A stretch of DNA of 64,000 nucleotides from Epiperipatus broadwayi (GCA_028023455.1 JAQFVV010006246.1:1353501-1417500), one strand, 5' to 3'. Shown: positions 14,200 through 25,110, counted from the first letter of the stretch. Numbers and translations: made by a program. The notes: generated by a model not told the origin, from the sequence alone.

Positions 14200-14460
14200 T
14201 ATCTCATTCTCTTTCATAACTAGATTTTATAACCAATCTCACATCTCTATTGACATTGTAACAGTCAGAAAACGTGTGACTCATAAACATAGTGCAGAAT
14301 TCGACCACCATACAGAATAGCAGCACCATCGAGTGGCGAAGCCACCCGTGGTACTGAGTTCGAACATAGTTTATCAGTTCCACAATACAATCCACGAAAC
14401 AACGCATCTGATGCGACATATTTCCTTAGGCACGGTGGTCAGGGATATGCAAGAGATTCA
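14200..14460. other. Less AT-rich island, unassigned
   Basis: Composition changes abruptly here (words such as 'cagcaccatcgagtggcgaa'). A 71-codon minus-strand ORF spans 14204-14419, is Cys/His-rich and is not recognised. No tRNA-like fold was found. Confidence 0.25.
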
Positions 14461-14644
14461 TGATTTTATTCTTGAGTTAGCCAATAATCAAACTAATATT
14501 AATTAAACATTCATATTTACATAATCGAGGAAATATTATATAGAATGGGTATCGAATAAATGAAACGTAACTGCAGACATATAGTTTAAAATTATTTATT
14601 AATACATTTTAATAAAATAATTTACTAATAATATTTTAGGGATT

Positions 14645-14860
14645 CAAAGCTTCAGTAGCGGGATTTGCGACATGATTATATTTTAAAGAATACCTTTATT
14701 TATTTAGACATTATTTTATATTGAGGACTTCAGTAGCGGTATTTCCGATACTGTAATGTTTACAAAAGGAATACATTTATTTGTTTAGACATTATTTTAT
14801 CTTGAGGACTCAGTAGTGGTATTTCTGATACTGTAAAGTTTACAAAAGGAATTTACTTAT
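14645..14860 (+). repeat. Tandem repeat, period about 81 bp, 2 to 3 copies
   Basis: Two good copies begin at about 14703 and 14784 ('tttagacattattttat' then 'ttgaggact', 'cagtag.ggtattt', 'gatactgtaa.gtttacaaaa'). A diverged third copy lies upstream at about 14650-14700, recognisable by 'cttcagtagcgggatttgcg'. The repeat leads directly into the unassigned island at 15.1 kb. Confidence 0.8.
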
Positions 14861-15115
14861 TTGAAGGCGTAATCTAGCTACCTAAAATTCTCGAGTAAGT
14901 ATTTCTAATGCATGCCTGGAGGGATTTATACCTTTGCAATGCAAGAGTCTAAAGTAAGATTTAAGAGTAGTGGTGGACATATATTTATTTAATTAAAATA
15001 TTTATTCTATGACTAAGGGCAAACATTTATTTGAGAGTGAATTATGAAGATAATGCAGAGGCGGAGTGATATATAGAATAATAGAATTGAGTAAAGGAAC
15101 ACGTGGTACGCTTTA

Positions 15116-15430
15116 GAAAGGCAATATGGAATGGCAGTATATTGAAACTGCAATGCCGCGAATGGGTTTATAAGAATGTCGGGCTGGTCTCTGCCTCGGC
15201 CCGATGAAGTAAGGTGTCACATAAGCATAACCAGGGACAAGCGGTCCATGCTGCAGTTTGCCGACTGGCTGCATGACATTGTCAAATCCTACGGGAGCAC
15301 CCATTATGCCCGCTTGTGTAGGACGACTGGGGTTAATTTCAACCCTGAAGAATCCGGAAATTTCACAGCAGAATGGGTCATCGCGTCTCTAAAACGTAAC
15401 ACATGTATACTGTATAAACGATTATGATGA
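15116..15430 (+). other. GC-richer island with an 83-codon ORF, unrecognised
   Basis: This is one of the most GC-rich stretches of the window. The ORF at 15176-15427 begins MSGWSLPRPDEV and has a coding-like amino-acid mix (W, D, R, G well represented), unlike the Ile/Lys/Asn/Tyr-rich chance ORFs around it. A potential donor (GTAACA) occurs near 15400 within the ORF. The minus-strand frame is also open over 15113-15304, so the strand is uncertain. I recognise no domain. It may be a fragment of a transposon protein, a nested exon or a chance open frame in a repeat. Confidence 0.3.
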
Positions 15431-16072
15431 GATTTAAATAGATTTCTGACTTGGCCCTACATTATCAACATTTACTAAAGAACGTTGGCGACTCTCAAAG
15501 AAATGTAATTTGATGGAATTATTCATTAAGCTTTAATATATACAAAACATATCTAAACTGGGAATGATTGCAACTAATATGCCAGCCATTTGCGAAGTTG
15601 TAGACCCTGCATTACAATAAATGAAGCATTGAATGCGTGTCGGTTTATATGAAAATTAAATTATTTATGAAAGTAATGTTAATGAAATCTGATACACACT
15701 CACTATTTCAAGCGATCATAGATTTAAACTTTGAACATTGAGACAATTATTAGCATGCAATGATTAAATAATAAATATAGATAAAATGTAGATTTTAGAA
15801 ATACGCACCCAAGAAAGATAGAATGAGGTAAGCTAGATTATTAGAGAAATTTACACATTAGGTTAATTATTCAATTTTAGTTATACAAATGATAGTTTTT
15901 ACATTTTACAATTTAGATAAGTATTATGAAGAATAGCTATAGCATGTTATTAGAGTACTCTAGAGTTTGAACACAGACAGGTGCCTGTTTTATAAGAAGT
16001 TTTCCGAGTCCATTGGTTTAGTAGCAAATAATTCATGAGTGGCAATTCTTTCTTGTATTTAGACGTTTCATT

Positions 16073-16270
16073 TTATTTTAACAGCAGCAGCAGCTTTCTC
16101 ATGTATTTCAGGCAGCAGATCTTCATGGTGAATTTCTGACGGGCAATGGAAAGTTCGGCATCCGATAGGCCATCTCCCGATGAAGAATAATCTAGGTGCT
16201 TTACTCGGTCATACCTTGGCAGGAACAAATTATTTTTATATTTTTGGAGACTCTCAGTGATCGAGAGCAA
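16073..16270 (-). pseudogene. Unrecognised 65-codon ORF, minus strand, possible exon or gene fragment
   Basis: The frame begins MLSITESLQKYK and contains an acidic/Ser-rich centre (SSSGDGLSDAELS) followed by a Cys/Lys/Leu-rich C terminus ending in a run of leucines encoded by CTG repeats. The stop codon TAA sits inside an AATAAA word (16072-16077 on the + strand as TTTATT), which would act as a polyadenylation signal. Composition is coding-like compared with neighbours. An AG on the minus strand just upstream of the ESLQ segment could be a splice acceptor. The family is not recognised. It lies inside intron 1 of the CUB gene on the opposite strand. Confidence 0.3.
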
Positions 16271-18590
16271 AGCTAAAGTTTAAGTGAATGTCTCCAGCAA
16301 GTCTAAGATGGCCTCTTTTCTTATCTTGATCTCTCACATTTTTGTTAAGATATTTTTAGGTTCTACTTAATCTGCCCTGAGCATAATCAATACATTTTGT
16401 TGGTTTTTAATTAAAGAAAGCTGCCATTCTATTGTTTACATTTTACATTTACTAATTACATTTTGGGGAATTTTTCTTTAATTAATCTATTATCTATCAC
16501 TGACCGATGCTTTTAAATTTCAAAAACAAAAAGGGAACATAAGATTATTTTAACTTTTAATTAAATATTACATCAGATGTTTTTAGAATTATTATTAAAC
16601 GAAATTCAAACAAAGCAATAAATGCGAACTTTATAATCCAAAATAAATGATTAAAATTATACAAAATTATATAACTAAAAGAAATCTAAATTATATTATT
16701 TTATCCCTATTTATTGCCTTTAATTTGAGATCGAAATGTGTGCATGTTTATGCTGAATTCTACATATTTTTATACATTTTTAATATTGCTACACACACAA
16801 TTCGATACCAAAAAGTTTAAATTTGGGCGGGATAGACCGGTCAGTGAGAGACGACAGAAAAAGGTGAAACTTAAGATTCGAATACGAATCTTACTGTTTC
16901 AACATGAAAAAGTAAATGAAATTTCTTAAGCTTTACAATTTTTTCTCTACATTTTTTGATTGTTATAATTTTTCTTATAATTGCTATTATTTACTAATTT
17001 CAAGGCTTTAAATTTTTAAAGTTTGTCCTCTGTTATTTCTACTAATAACGATTCTAGAAGTGTTTTATCTAAAAATACTCATAACTACATAACTATGCTG
17101 GATTTTGTAGTACTGGGCCATAATTCACAAATATATTATCTTTTTTCTTGTGGCCAGTTTTTAAAGCTCAGCCTAGTTCAGTTATGTGATTGTAAATTAC
17201 TGAAATAGCTGTTTAATTTAAACTGGCACTTTTTTATAAGTTTATTCCTCCAGACTCTTTGGATTTGCAATCTCTATTAATTTAAATAAATATTTTTCTG
17301 TTTATATTAAAATAATTAAAATCAATAAATATTTTACAAACGAAACTAATTTAAATCATTTTTTTAAAACTGAAAATTAAATATAATTATGATCTTAATA
17401 TATGATATTATTAATTGAATTTAAATATAAAGTTTAATAATAAATATTTATACTTAAAATATATTATTATTATGATAATTTTAAAATAAATTATCTTGTA
17501 ATTAATAATTGTTCCTCCTTTTATTTACTATAATTCTATATAGAGTAATACATTTAGCTTTTAAAGTAGCATTGTAATGAAAATAAATTAAGGTTAATTT
17601 ATTATTATTGCAACTTTTACTGAATCTATTAAATTTATATAAGTAAAAATGTTTGTATGAATTGAAAACTATTATATTGAAATTATATAATGATTTATAG
17701 TATAAATACTTATAATCAAAGAATAGGTAATACACATCTCTACAGAATTTTATCTTTAAACTTTATGTATTAAGTTTTTTATGCAAGATATATCAAAATC
17801 TATAACATTATAATTATCTAAAATTTGAAAATTAAAATTTTGTGTTATAATATACATTTTATATTTTATTTTTACTATGGATAACCAATCAAAAAGTTAT
17901 AGTGTATATATATATTGTAACGATCCGGAGAAGGTGACTTACGTTATCTGCACTACAGGGCGCCATCTAGGCATTTGAACCTAGAAAAATTTATAAAGTA
18001 GGCAGATACGTAAGTCAAAAAAAAAATTTTTTTTTTTTATATTTTGCATCCGGTCGTTAGCCCATGTCACTAGCTCAGTGGAATAGCAGAGATTAAATAA
18101 TATAATATCTTATCTAATTATATTTCAATTGTAATGATATATAAATATGTCGTTACATTAATTTAAAATAAAAACTTAAAAGTTCGCAAATAAAAGGAAA
18201 AAACTAAACGCTAAAATTAAAATGTTTGTTAAACGTATATACATGTGCACAGATGCTAAACTTTAAAAATATTTTTTTCATAAACAAAAAAAAAAGTATT
18301 TGAACGTATTTTTTTTAATAAAAAAATACAAGATTGAAATATAAAAATATTTTAATAAAAAAATAACGTAAGTTAAAATAAAAACAGGTATTAATTAATT
18401 CTTGTAATCTGTAAATGGAAATGATTGTTTATTAATTATCTAAAAGCTGTTTAATTAAAAAGTCAGATGAAAAGTTAGATAAGAGAAGAAAGAGATTTTA
18501 GCTTGACCAATGGAAGCAAATAAAGGCCCGGACCATAACGAAAAAACAGAACAGTGACGTTTTTGTTCATGGAATCCATAGGAGATGTAC

Positions 18591-18600
18591 TATAAAAAGA
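18591..18600 (+). promoter_or_regulatory. TATA-like box upstream of a candidate exon
   Basis: The word TATAAAAAGA lies in a stretch of mixed composition, with a TGACGT (CRE-like) word about 35 bp upstream (18554-18559). A transcription start would fall near 18625. A GTAAGA donor-like word follows at about 18651 and an AG acceptor at about 18727. The arrangement of TATA, short leader, small intron and ATG exon is suggestive but unproven. Confidence 0.3.
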
Positions 18601-18729
18601 GAAATATTGAGTTCCAGACAGTTTTTTCCAACTTGATTTGATGACAATGGTAAGATGCACTTGCCGTTCTCTCTCATTTTTTTTTGTTTGTTTTAAAAAA
18701 AAATAAAATGAAAAGACTGTGATACCAGA

Positions 18730-18816
18730 ATGGAACCAGCTAATGCTACCTCCAGAACATTTTCTTCCAATGGAGATGCCGTGGGAATTGCCAACGGGAA
18801 CCTGGACTCTTCTACT
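18730..18816 (+). CDS. Candidate first coding exon, unrecognised, 29 codons
   Basis: An ATG at 18730 opens a frame starting MEPANATSRTFSSNGDAVG and reaches a GTAAGC splice donor at 18817 in phase 0. Read through, the frame stops at 18852. Codon and amino-acid composition (Ala, Asn, Gly, Ser, Thr, Asp; third positions with C and G) are quite unlike the surrounding AT-rich sequence. The peptide resembles the polar N terminus of a cytosolic or multi-pass membrane protein, but I cannot assign a family. A TATA-like box and a possible small 5' leader intron lie upstream. It sits inside the inverted-end unit and inside intron 1 of the CUB gene. It may be a nested gene, a captured exon or a retro-fragment. 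No partner exon was found downstream. Confidence 0.35.
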
Positions 18817-19099
18817 GTAAGCTATATTGACATGAACTCTAAGTTAAAATAATTAAGGACTTTCGTTCAAGTTTGAGAACTTCTATCTGACTTTTAAGTT
18901 TAAAATCAAATTAATAATGTTTAATTTTATATGTTTTCCGATTGATAAAAATCATTTCCATTTTTTTTTTCTTATTGTATAAATTGTTTAAATTTTAAAT
19001 GATGAAATTTAGGTTGGGTATAGATGTTGCATAGATTTGTTAGCGGTTGATAATGTTGTGGTTTTCACATTCGATTAGAATATATGTCAACGATATCAC

Positions 19100-19810
19100 T
19101 GCAAGCATCTTACGATGAATGCTAATGGGATTTGTATATTCCCTATGCAAGTGACGTTTATCGATGGTTTTGTATTTTGATCGGTTGTGTTTAATTTGAA
19201 ATGTTTTTGACCGTGGAATCTGTGCAGCTGATCTGTACTCAACATTTTAAAACAAATTTTATAAAATGCATTTGTGCGAACGTATCTAAAATGTTAAATT
19301 TAAGTCGAGCGTGAATGGCTATATAGTTTGTAAAGTTATATTAAGGGAGGGTAATCTTAGGTTATTCATTTCGTAGTTGAATTGGTTCAATGGATTGGAT
19401 ATATTTGTGTAATTAGTAGATATAGTATGAGGTCCGCTATGGGCAGGATTATAGATATATGCCACACACCCTCTGTTTGCCTATGGATGGGTTTGTAAGT
19501 CGGCAGAAGACCGCAGTCCATTCCTATGGAGTTTTTTTTTTTATTGTTCTACTTGCCAACAGATGTCACATTCCTGTTGGTGGAGAGTCAATGTCTTCTC
19601 TATTTCTACTTATTGTTCAGATGTACATTCCTGACAGTATAGTATTTTGTGTTGTCGTATCATGTTACATTGAATACATGAATGTATCAGATGGATTGGC
19701 GCCAGTTGATTGCGAAATTTGTTGCCTAAGGTTAAATCAGGGAAGAATATTTTCTTTTCAAATGCAGACCTATGTAGTCTATTCATACTCGACCCTCTAA
19801 ATAAATAGTA
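19100..19810 (+). repeat. Unknown repeat, copy A
   Basis: This stretch is repeated elsewhere in inverted orientation: its first part (about 19100-19285) matches 20370-20570 in reverse complement, and its second part (about 19285-19810) matches 22930-23420 in reverse complement. Shared words include 'ttaagtcgagcgtgaatggc', 'gggagggtaatcttaggtta' and 'tatgtagtctattcata'. A 113-codon ORF (19459-19800) in this copy is not kept open in the other copy, so coding function is doubtful. Confidence 0.75.
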
Positions 19811-20369
19811 AACTCATTATTTGCAATCTACTTAAATTTAGAATTAAAGATCAATATAAAAGTTAAATTTATTCCTCAAAATTTAAATATTATTTTATAT
19901 GTGCATAAATAAATATTTTTATGTGTTAATTTCTGGCAGTGGCTTTTATTTATTGACATTTAAGATATAAAATTTATAGATTTTTATCTCTGCATCTCCG
20001 CTGTGCTAGTTAGTGACTTGGGCTAACGATCGGAATATTTAAATAAAGTGGAATCTTAACAGCGTGTATCTGCCTACTCTATAAATTTTTCTAGGCTCAA
20101 ATGCCTAGATGGCGCCCTGGTAGTTGCAGATATTGTTTTTGCGGTTAGATTCGATCTTCACTTACATTTCGATCGTTATACAATATTAAAAAAATAAATA
20201 AAATAAGCCACTGCCAGTAATTAACACACAAACATTTATTTATCTCACATATATATATATATAAGATTTAAAATTATTTTAGTATTAGTTTTACATTTTA
20301 ACATTTAACATTATTTTTAACTTTAATTCACATTTTAATTTCTATTATATTATAAGTTTACATTTTAAT

Positions 20370-20570
20370 TAAGTTCGCACAGATGGGATTATAAAAGCTT
20401 GTTTTAATATGTTGCTATAGATCGGTTACATAGATTACACGGTTAAAAACATTTCAAAGTAAACATAAACGATCAAAATATAAAATCATTGATACTGGCA
20501 ATTGCAGAGGGGAATTTATAAGTAACCCAGTAGTATTCACCATAATGAAGCAATGGATCTGAAGCCCGAT
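20370..20570 (-). repeat. Unknown repeat, copy B (5' part only)
   Basis: The reverse complement matches 19100-19285, with words such as 'tatattttgatcg', 'tttgaaatgttttt.accgtg' and 'tgtgcgaac'. It lies just outside the right inverted end of the 17.9-20.2 kb unit. Confidence 0.7.
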
Positions 20571-21139
20571 CCATGCTTCACATCTTCCTATAAACTTAAT
20601 TAGTATTGTAGACCTGAATTAAGTTTATAGTTCAATATCAGCAGGGTTTTGCATTAGAGTTAAAAATAATTATGCTTATCAAATGTGTTTTACATTTAAA
20701 TATTTTGTTTTAAATAAATTTCATTCTATTAATAAAAATTGCTTAACCTATTAGTCAAACATATATATACATCTAGCGTACATATATGAGTTAATGCAAA
20801 ATTCTGCTGAAATAAAATGCTTATTCTACTATAAAAAAATAATAATATATTGTTGTTAAAATTTTGTTAAAATATTTAGTATGATTTGATTTTGAGATAA
20901 GCCTGCCAACATTTTCTAAAAGAATGTATAGTTTTGATTAGTGAGCCATTCAAGTCTAATTAAAGATGGCCTTCTCTTTCTTTCTTTTTAATTAATAGAA
21001 TTCAAACTTTAAAGAAAGAAATCTAGAGTAAAAAAGTAAAAGTTATTTTTAGAAAATGTTATTTTGAAACAAAGGAGCATGGGGAGGCTTATCAAGATCT
21101 CAGATCATACAAACAATAGAAGGTAGCTGACAGAGAGGG

Positions 21140-21147
21140 TATAAATA
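21140..21147 (+). promoter_or_regulatory. TATA-like box before a minisatellite leader
   Basis: TATAAATA is preceded by 'gacagagaggg' and followed about 25-30 bp later by a 'actagagtattcag' stretch where transcription could begin. The minisatellite at 21172-21355 would form the 5' leader. Confidence 0.35.
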
Positions 21148-21171
21148 GAAGTGAGAACAAAAGACTAGAGT

Positions 21172-21355
21172 ATTCAGATTATTATTCAGATTTTTCCTTT
21201 TGAAGGATTCAGATTTTTCTTTTTGAAGGAGTCAGATTATTCAGATTTTTCCTTTGGAAGGATTCAGTATTCAGATTTTCCCTTTGAAGGATTCATTTAT
21301 TCAGATTTTCCTTTCGAAGGATTCCGTTGATTCAGATTTTGCTTTTGAAGGATTC
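21172..21355 (+). repeat. Minisatellite, 6-7 units of 23-31 bp
   Basis: Imperfect units built around 'attcagattttcctttgaagg' are separated by variable short spacers. Unit length varies because of 'gattatt' or 'tatt' insertions. The array follows a TATA-like box and precedes two short methionine-started ORFs. Confidence 0.85.
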
Positions 21356-21488
21356 ATTCAGAGTTTTCTTGCTGGTTATTCCAAGTTTCCTTGAGAGTGC
21401 ATTCATATTTCTTTTTGGAGAACTCTCTCCGATTTGCTTCACATTTAGCTTGTGCTCCAAAAAGTTATATAGCTGTCGTTTTCAAATA

Positions 21489-21557
21489 ATGGAGAAGTTT
21501 GAACATGCTCCAGTTAAAAGCCATAGTATTTTGAAGGAAATGAATATGCTCGGCTAG
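21489..21557 (+). CDS. Short ORF (22 codons) downstream of the TATA box and minisatellite
   Basis: The frame starts MEKFEHAPVKSHSILK and ends with TAG at 21555-21557. It is a plausible first ORF of a TATA-driven transcript, but so short that chance cannot be excluded. No family recognised. Confidence 0.2.
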   Translation: MEKFEHAPVKSHSILKEMNMLG

Positions 21558-21647
21558 GCAAATAAATAGCTTTGCCTATCACCGAGGTTCCTGAATACCA
21601 TCCAAAATGCCATAGTATCCACTCAATAGTCATCTGAACTCTGTGCC

Positions 21648-21773
21648 ATGTCTGGAGAACTTTTCATGAAACCATACTACATATTTTCATTGTCCGGACA
21701 AATCCCTAATCGATGGTCAGATCAAGCCACGAACGCCGGAGAGAACATGACCAAGGAAAAAAAAGGACAGTAA
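21648..21773 (+). CDS. Short ORF (41 codons), unrecognised
   Basis: The frame starts MSGELFMKPYYIFSLSGQ, ends KGQ-stop, and contains an NxS/T-like NMT site. Composition is coding-like (Gly, Pro, Trp, Ser, Asp) and the codons use C and G more freely than the neighbouring AT-rich DNA. It follows the TATA box, minisatellite and 22-codon ORF in the same direction. Together these could be one small transcription unit nested in intron 1, or the remains of an element carrying its own promoter. No domain recognised. Confidence 0.25.
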   Translation: MSGELFMKPYYIFSLSGQIPNRWSDQATNAGENMTKEKKGQ

Positions 21774-22930
21774 TCGTATCTCCTCTATTGAACTATTTCT
21801 TATGCTACCTTTTGTTCATATTTTTTTAAGTGCTTCATTGAATTATATGTATTTGTTGATGTAACCATTTTTATTAGACTAGTCTTAATTATATATATTA
21901 TGTGATCATCTATCTATATTTAACCTTTTTTTTCATTCGCTATTCTTCCTTACTAACCTGTGTAAATATTTAATATTCCATTGCGGTTAAGTTTAATAGT
22001 TAATTTTTGTTCATTTAAAATCTCTCTCCAGTTTTTTTTATGTTTGTTAATTAAATACGAGTCAGTTTCTTTTGTGTGCCAACTTGATCTCTATGATAAC
22101 GCCTCTTTTGTCTGCCATTAGCTTTACGTATATCTGATTTAACTATATACGTTTTAAATAATTTGTAAACACTGTTTGGAGCACAAAGCAGTTAGAAATG
22201 CTTTGCGAAAGATTCTTTTTTTTATTGTACTTTATCGAGAAGATCGAGTTGACAATTTTATTAAAATTGGGAAAAGATTTAGACCGCAAACCTATTAATC
22301 CGTTTTTATTGTCTAATTAGTTTGTTTCATTAATTTAGAGGAATAGCGGAGGCTATTAAATCATTATTCATATTTTAAAGCCATTAATTAAACATATTAT
22401 TTAACTATCAAAAGCTTGAGTTTCCTAATTTTATTATAATGCTTTATTTTACTTTTCTAATGATCCAGGCACGCAAAACACATATTTCTTAGTACTTTTG
22501 CACATTTAACTAGTTAGTTCCGTAAGTTTCCTGTCCATGTTTCTTTCCGCTGATGCTAAGCTGTCGCCGGTTGAAAAATAATTTATGCATGGCTCAGATA
22601 GTGTTGTTTGTTTGTGATCAGGCCTCGAGAATAGGTGAATGGGCAGAGGTCATAGTATTCTTGATTTAATATCTCGTGTATGGGTGGCCTCGAGGTACTT
22701 TCGCCTAGTATTCGAACTGGGTTAAACCAACATACATCATCTGACTGTCACAATAAGATACTTGCATTGTCACCATTGACTTAAAAGACATCTGAATAAA
22801 TACATTTTAGATACTCACCATAAGGTATCATTATTTATCGAATGTCTATATATTTTGATCAAATATGGAAACGCAAAACATAGTTAACCAATAAACAATC
22901 CATGCAAGCGTCTATAAACAACTTAAATTT
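21774..22930. other. Intronic stretch with small unassigned islands
   Basis: Mostly AT-rich. A higher-complexity segment at about 22500-22780 (words such as 'ggcctcgagaataggtgaat') has no ORF of note and no tRNA fold that I could build. Confidence 0.4.
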
Positions 22931-23420
22931 AATGCAATTTTATTTAGTGTCAATTATGAATAGACTACATAGATTTGCATTTGAAAATAAACATTCTATC
23001 CCTATTTAACCTTAGGCTAAAATTCGTAGTCAAACTGGCATCAATTCATCTGATATATCGATGTAATCAATGTAATACAGAATATGGCAGCACCAAAAAG
23101 ATTAAGAGAAGATATTGACTCTCATCAGATAAGAATATTACTTCTATCTAATGAGAAGAACAATAAAAAAAAACTCCATAGAAAGGAACTGCGCTCTGCA
23201 TCTTATAATTTCTTCCATAGGCAAAACGGGAGAGTGCGGCGTATGAAGCGATTCTGCCAGTAGCGAATCTCCGACTACATCTACTAACTACATCAATATA
23301 TCCAATCCATTGACCCAATCTAACAACGACACAAATAACCTAAGATTACCCTCCCCTAATATAACTTTACAAATCTATACAGCCATTCACGCCCGACTTA
23401 AGTTTAACATTTATATAATT
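22930..23420 (-). repeat. Unknown repeat, copy C (3' part)
   Basis: The reverse complement matches 19285-19810 over its whole length, with diverged interior. The segments nearest 23330-23410 are most similar ('ataacctaagattaccctcc' here against its complement at about 19350). It is not flanked by the TGTAACGATC inverted ends found around copy A, so the repeat can exist without them. Confidence 0.75.
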
Positions 23421-23639
23421 AATTTAACGAAAACAAAATCATGATAAAACTTAAAGAACAAAAAATAAATAAATAAATGGAAATGATTTTAAATATATAT
23501 ATAAAAAAGAAATACATCAAATAACATTATTAATAAATTAAGTTGGTCAGATAGGATAATATTGCAATCATTTAAATCTGGAAAGTTTTAATTTAATGTT
23601 CATTATTTATAAAGTTCTTACGGTTTAAAACAGTTCTTT

Positions 23640-23910
23640 TTTATCCATTGCTTGCCATGAACATGACTTCCCACGCTGTCCTAAGATTTGTATTCTGTTG
23701 GCCGATTTATTTCCATCTGGAGGTTTTTGCTTTAACTGGTCCTCAATGTAGAAAAACGATAGTTCATTTCTCTTTCTTTCCTAGCAAAACTGAAGGGATT
23801 GAATCGTGCGTCTTTTTCAATCCCTTCTCCTTTACTTCCGTGCTAACACATATCTCTCTCATCGTAATTAATCATAATCACTAATAATTTTCAACCTTGT
23901 CCTTTTATAT
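23640..23910 (-). other. Island with minus-strand TATA-like box, unassigned
   Basis: On the minus strand TATAAAAGG (complement of 23901-23909) is followed by mixed-composition sequence and a short frame MNYRFSTLRTS. A 78-codon + strand ORF (23648-23884) overlaps it. Neither is recognised. It resembles the TATA-led islands at 18.6 and 21.1 kb in layout, not in sequence. Confidence 0.2.
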
Positions 23911-24364
23911 TCATTTGAAGGATTGCATTTACATTACGTCATCGATGCGATGATCCTTTTCATTGAGGTCTGATTTCCCAATGGATTTATTTCATTTGCT
24001 AAAAGTTTCTATTGTTTTCCTATCTGACCGATGTTTTTACATTTAAATGCCCAAGGCTGTTTTACATTTGACTAATTAAATTTATCATTTCCATTTCTGA
24101 TTAATTAATCTGTTTTTCAAATCAAAGATATATTTTTATCTCTAAATCTTTTTAAGTTTTTGTTTTTAAAATACCTTTTCTATTTTTAATACAGTTTTAT
24201 TTTAATAATTTTTTTTATCTGTACGATTTAATATATACGAGTTTAAGATGATATTTAATTTCAATTTTTTAATTCTTAAAGAAAATTTTTAAATGCAAAC
24301 TTCTTATTTTAACTTGTTTAATAATAAAACACAATGTAACGTCATCTGTGCTCGTTACAATATA

Positions 24365-25110
24365 TTGTAATGGGATGAGGCTATACGAAGAAGAATGAGC
24401 CTGGGGTGATGGCATATATCATCATCAACCCAAGTTTAAAAAATATTAAAATTTACAAAAAATATAATATTTAAGTGAGATATTATCAAAAAAATGCTAG
24501 AGTAATGTTTAACATCCAAAAATATATATAAGTAAGATATATTTAAGAGATCATGAGAGAGAAATCTCTGAAAGATCAGCCAGCTATTTCTCAGAGCAAC
24601 TATAAGCATAATTATACATCAACCAGCATTATAATAAGTCAAAGTAAGTATGAGTAATACTCCAAATAAATAACCATTCAACATCATGAATGATCCATCA
24701 ATGAAACTACATCAACAGTCAATCTTGTGACTGGATTGGAAATGGGTCTTCTGTAGACCAGGCTAACTATTGAGCTTTTGCCAGCTTGGGACAATTATTT
24801 AACTATTAATTTGGAAGCATAAACTAAGTACTCATCCATCAGAGTACATAATAATAAAAAATCAAAAAAATAATGCTGGGACATTAAACATGCTGATCAT
24901 TATCAATGCTCTGGCCACTTAGTATCATTAATGTACTGGCCAACTATAAACTTCATTTCAAAGGCTAAACTAAAATAATAGGTAGTACATGGGTTTTAAA
25001 GAGTATTCTGTTTTGCACCAACCAAGATGATGATTAATCATCCCTGGATGCCCAAAAGCACTAATATCCCTCCTCATTTATATAATTTATATAGCAGCTG
25101 TTATTGCACA
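24365..25110. other. Mixed-composition stretch, unassigned
   Basis: A stretch of about 0.7 kb with more G and C than its flanks and no long ORF. A palindromic TGTAACG...CGTTACA word pair lies just before it at about 24336-24360. It may be an old repeat. No duplicate was found in the window. Confidence 0.3.

Larger units (their letters stand above)
17917..20192. mobile_element. 2.3-kb unit with inverted ends of about 190-210 bp
   Basis: The left end (17917-18110) and the reverse complement of the right end (about 19980-20192) share a core of long exact words: 'gggcgccatctaggcatttg', 'cctagaaaaatttata', 'gtaggcagata' and 'cgttagccca'. Both extremities read ATTGTA(TA)ACGATC, so the unit is bounded by TGTAACGATC-type inverted ends. 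Each arm also contains internal palindromes (CTAGGCATTTGAACCTAG; 'gacttacgttatctgc' with its near reverse complement). Inside lie a TATA-like box, a short candidate exon and a repeat unit shared with 20.4 and 23 kb. The arms have diverged, so the unit is old if mobile. I see no transposase and no clear target duplication. The alternative is a plain inverted duplication. Confidence 0.6.

Noticed and set aside
14290-14400. tRNA or SINE head around 'gagttcgaac'
   Set aside because: The B-box-like word is present, but no A box or cloverleaf could be built at the right distance.
23110-23145. CTGATGAG word (minus strand) as a hammerhead ribozyme core
   Set aside because: No GAAA partner or closing stems could be found.
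23648-23884. 78-codon ORF as a gene
   Set aside because: No family, no splice context, and overlap with an equally plausible minus-strand promoter-like island.
24336-25110. Possible solo LTR beginning TGTAATGGG
   Set aside because: No matching target duplication and no convincing CA end. The TGTAACG...CGTTACA palindrome beside it is not enough.
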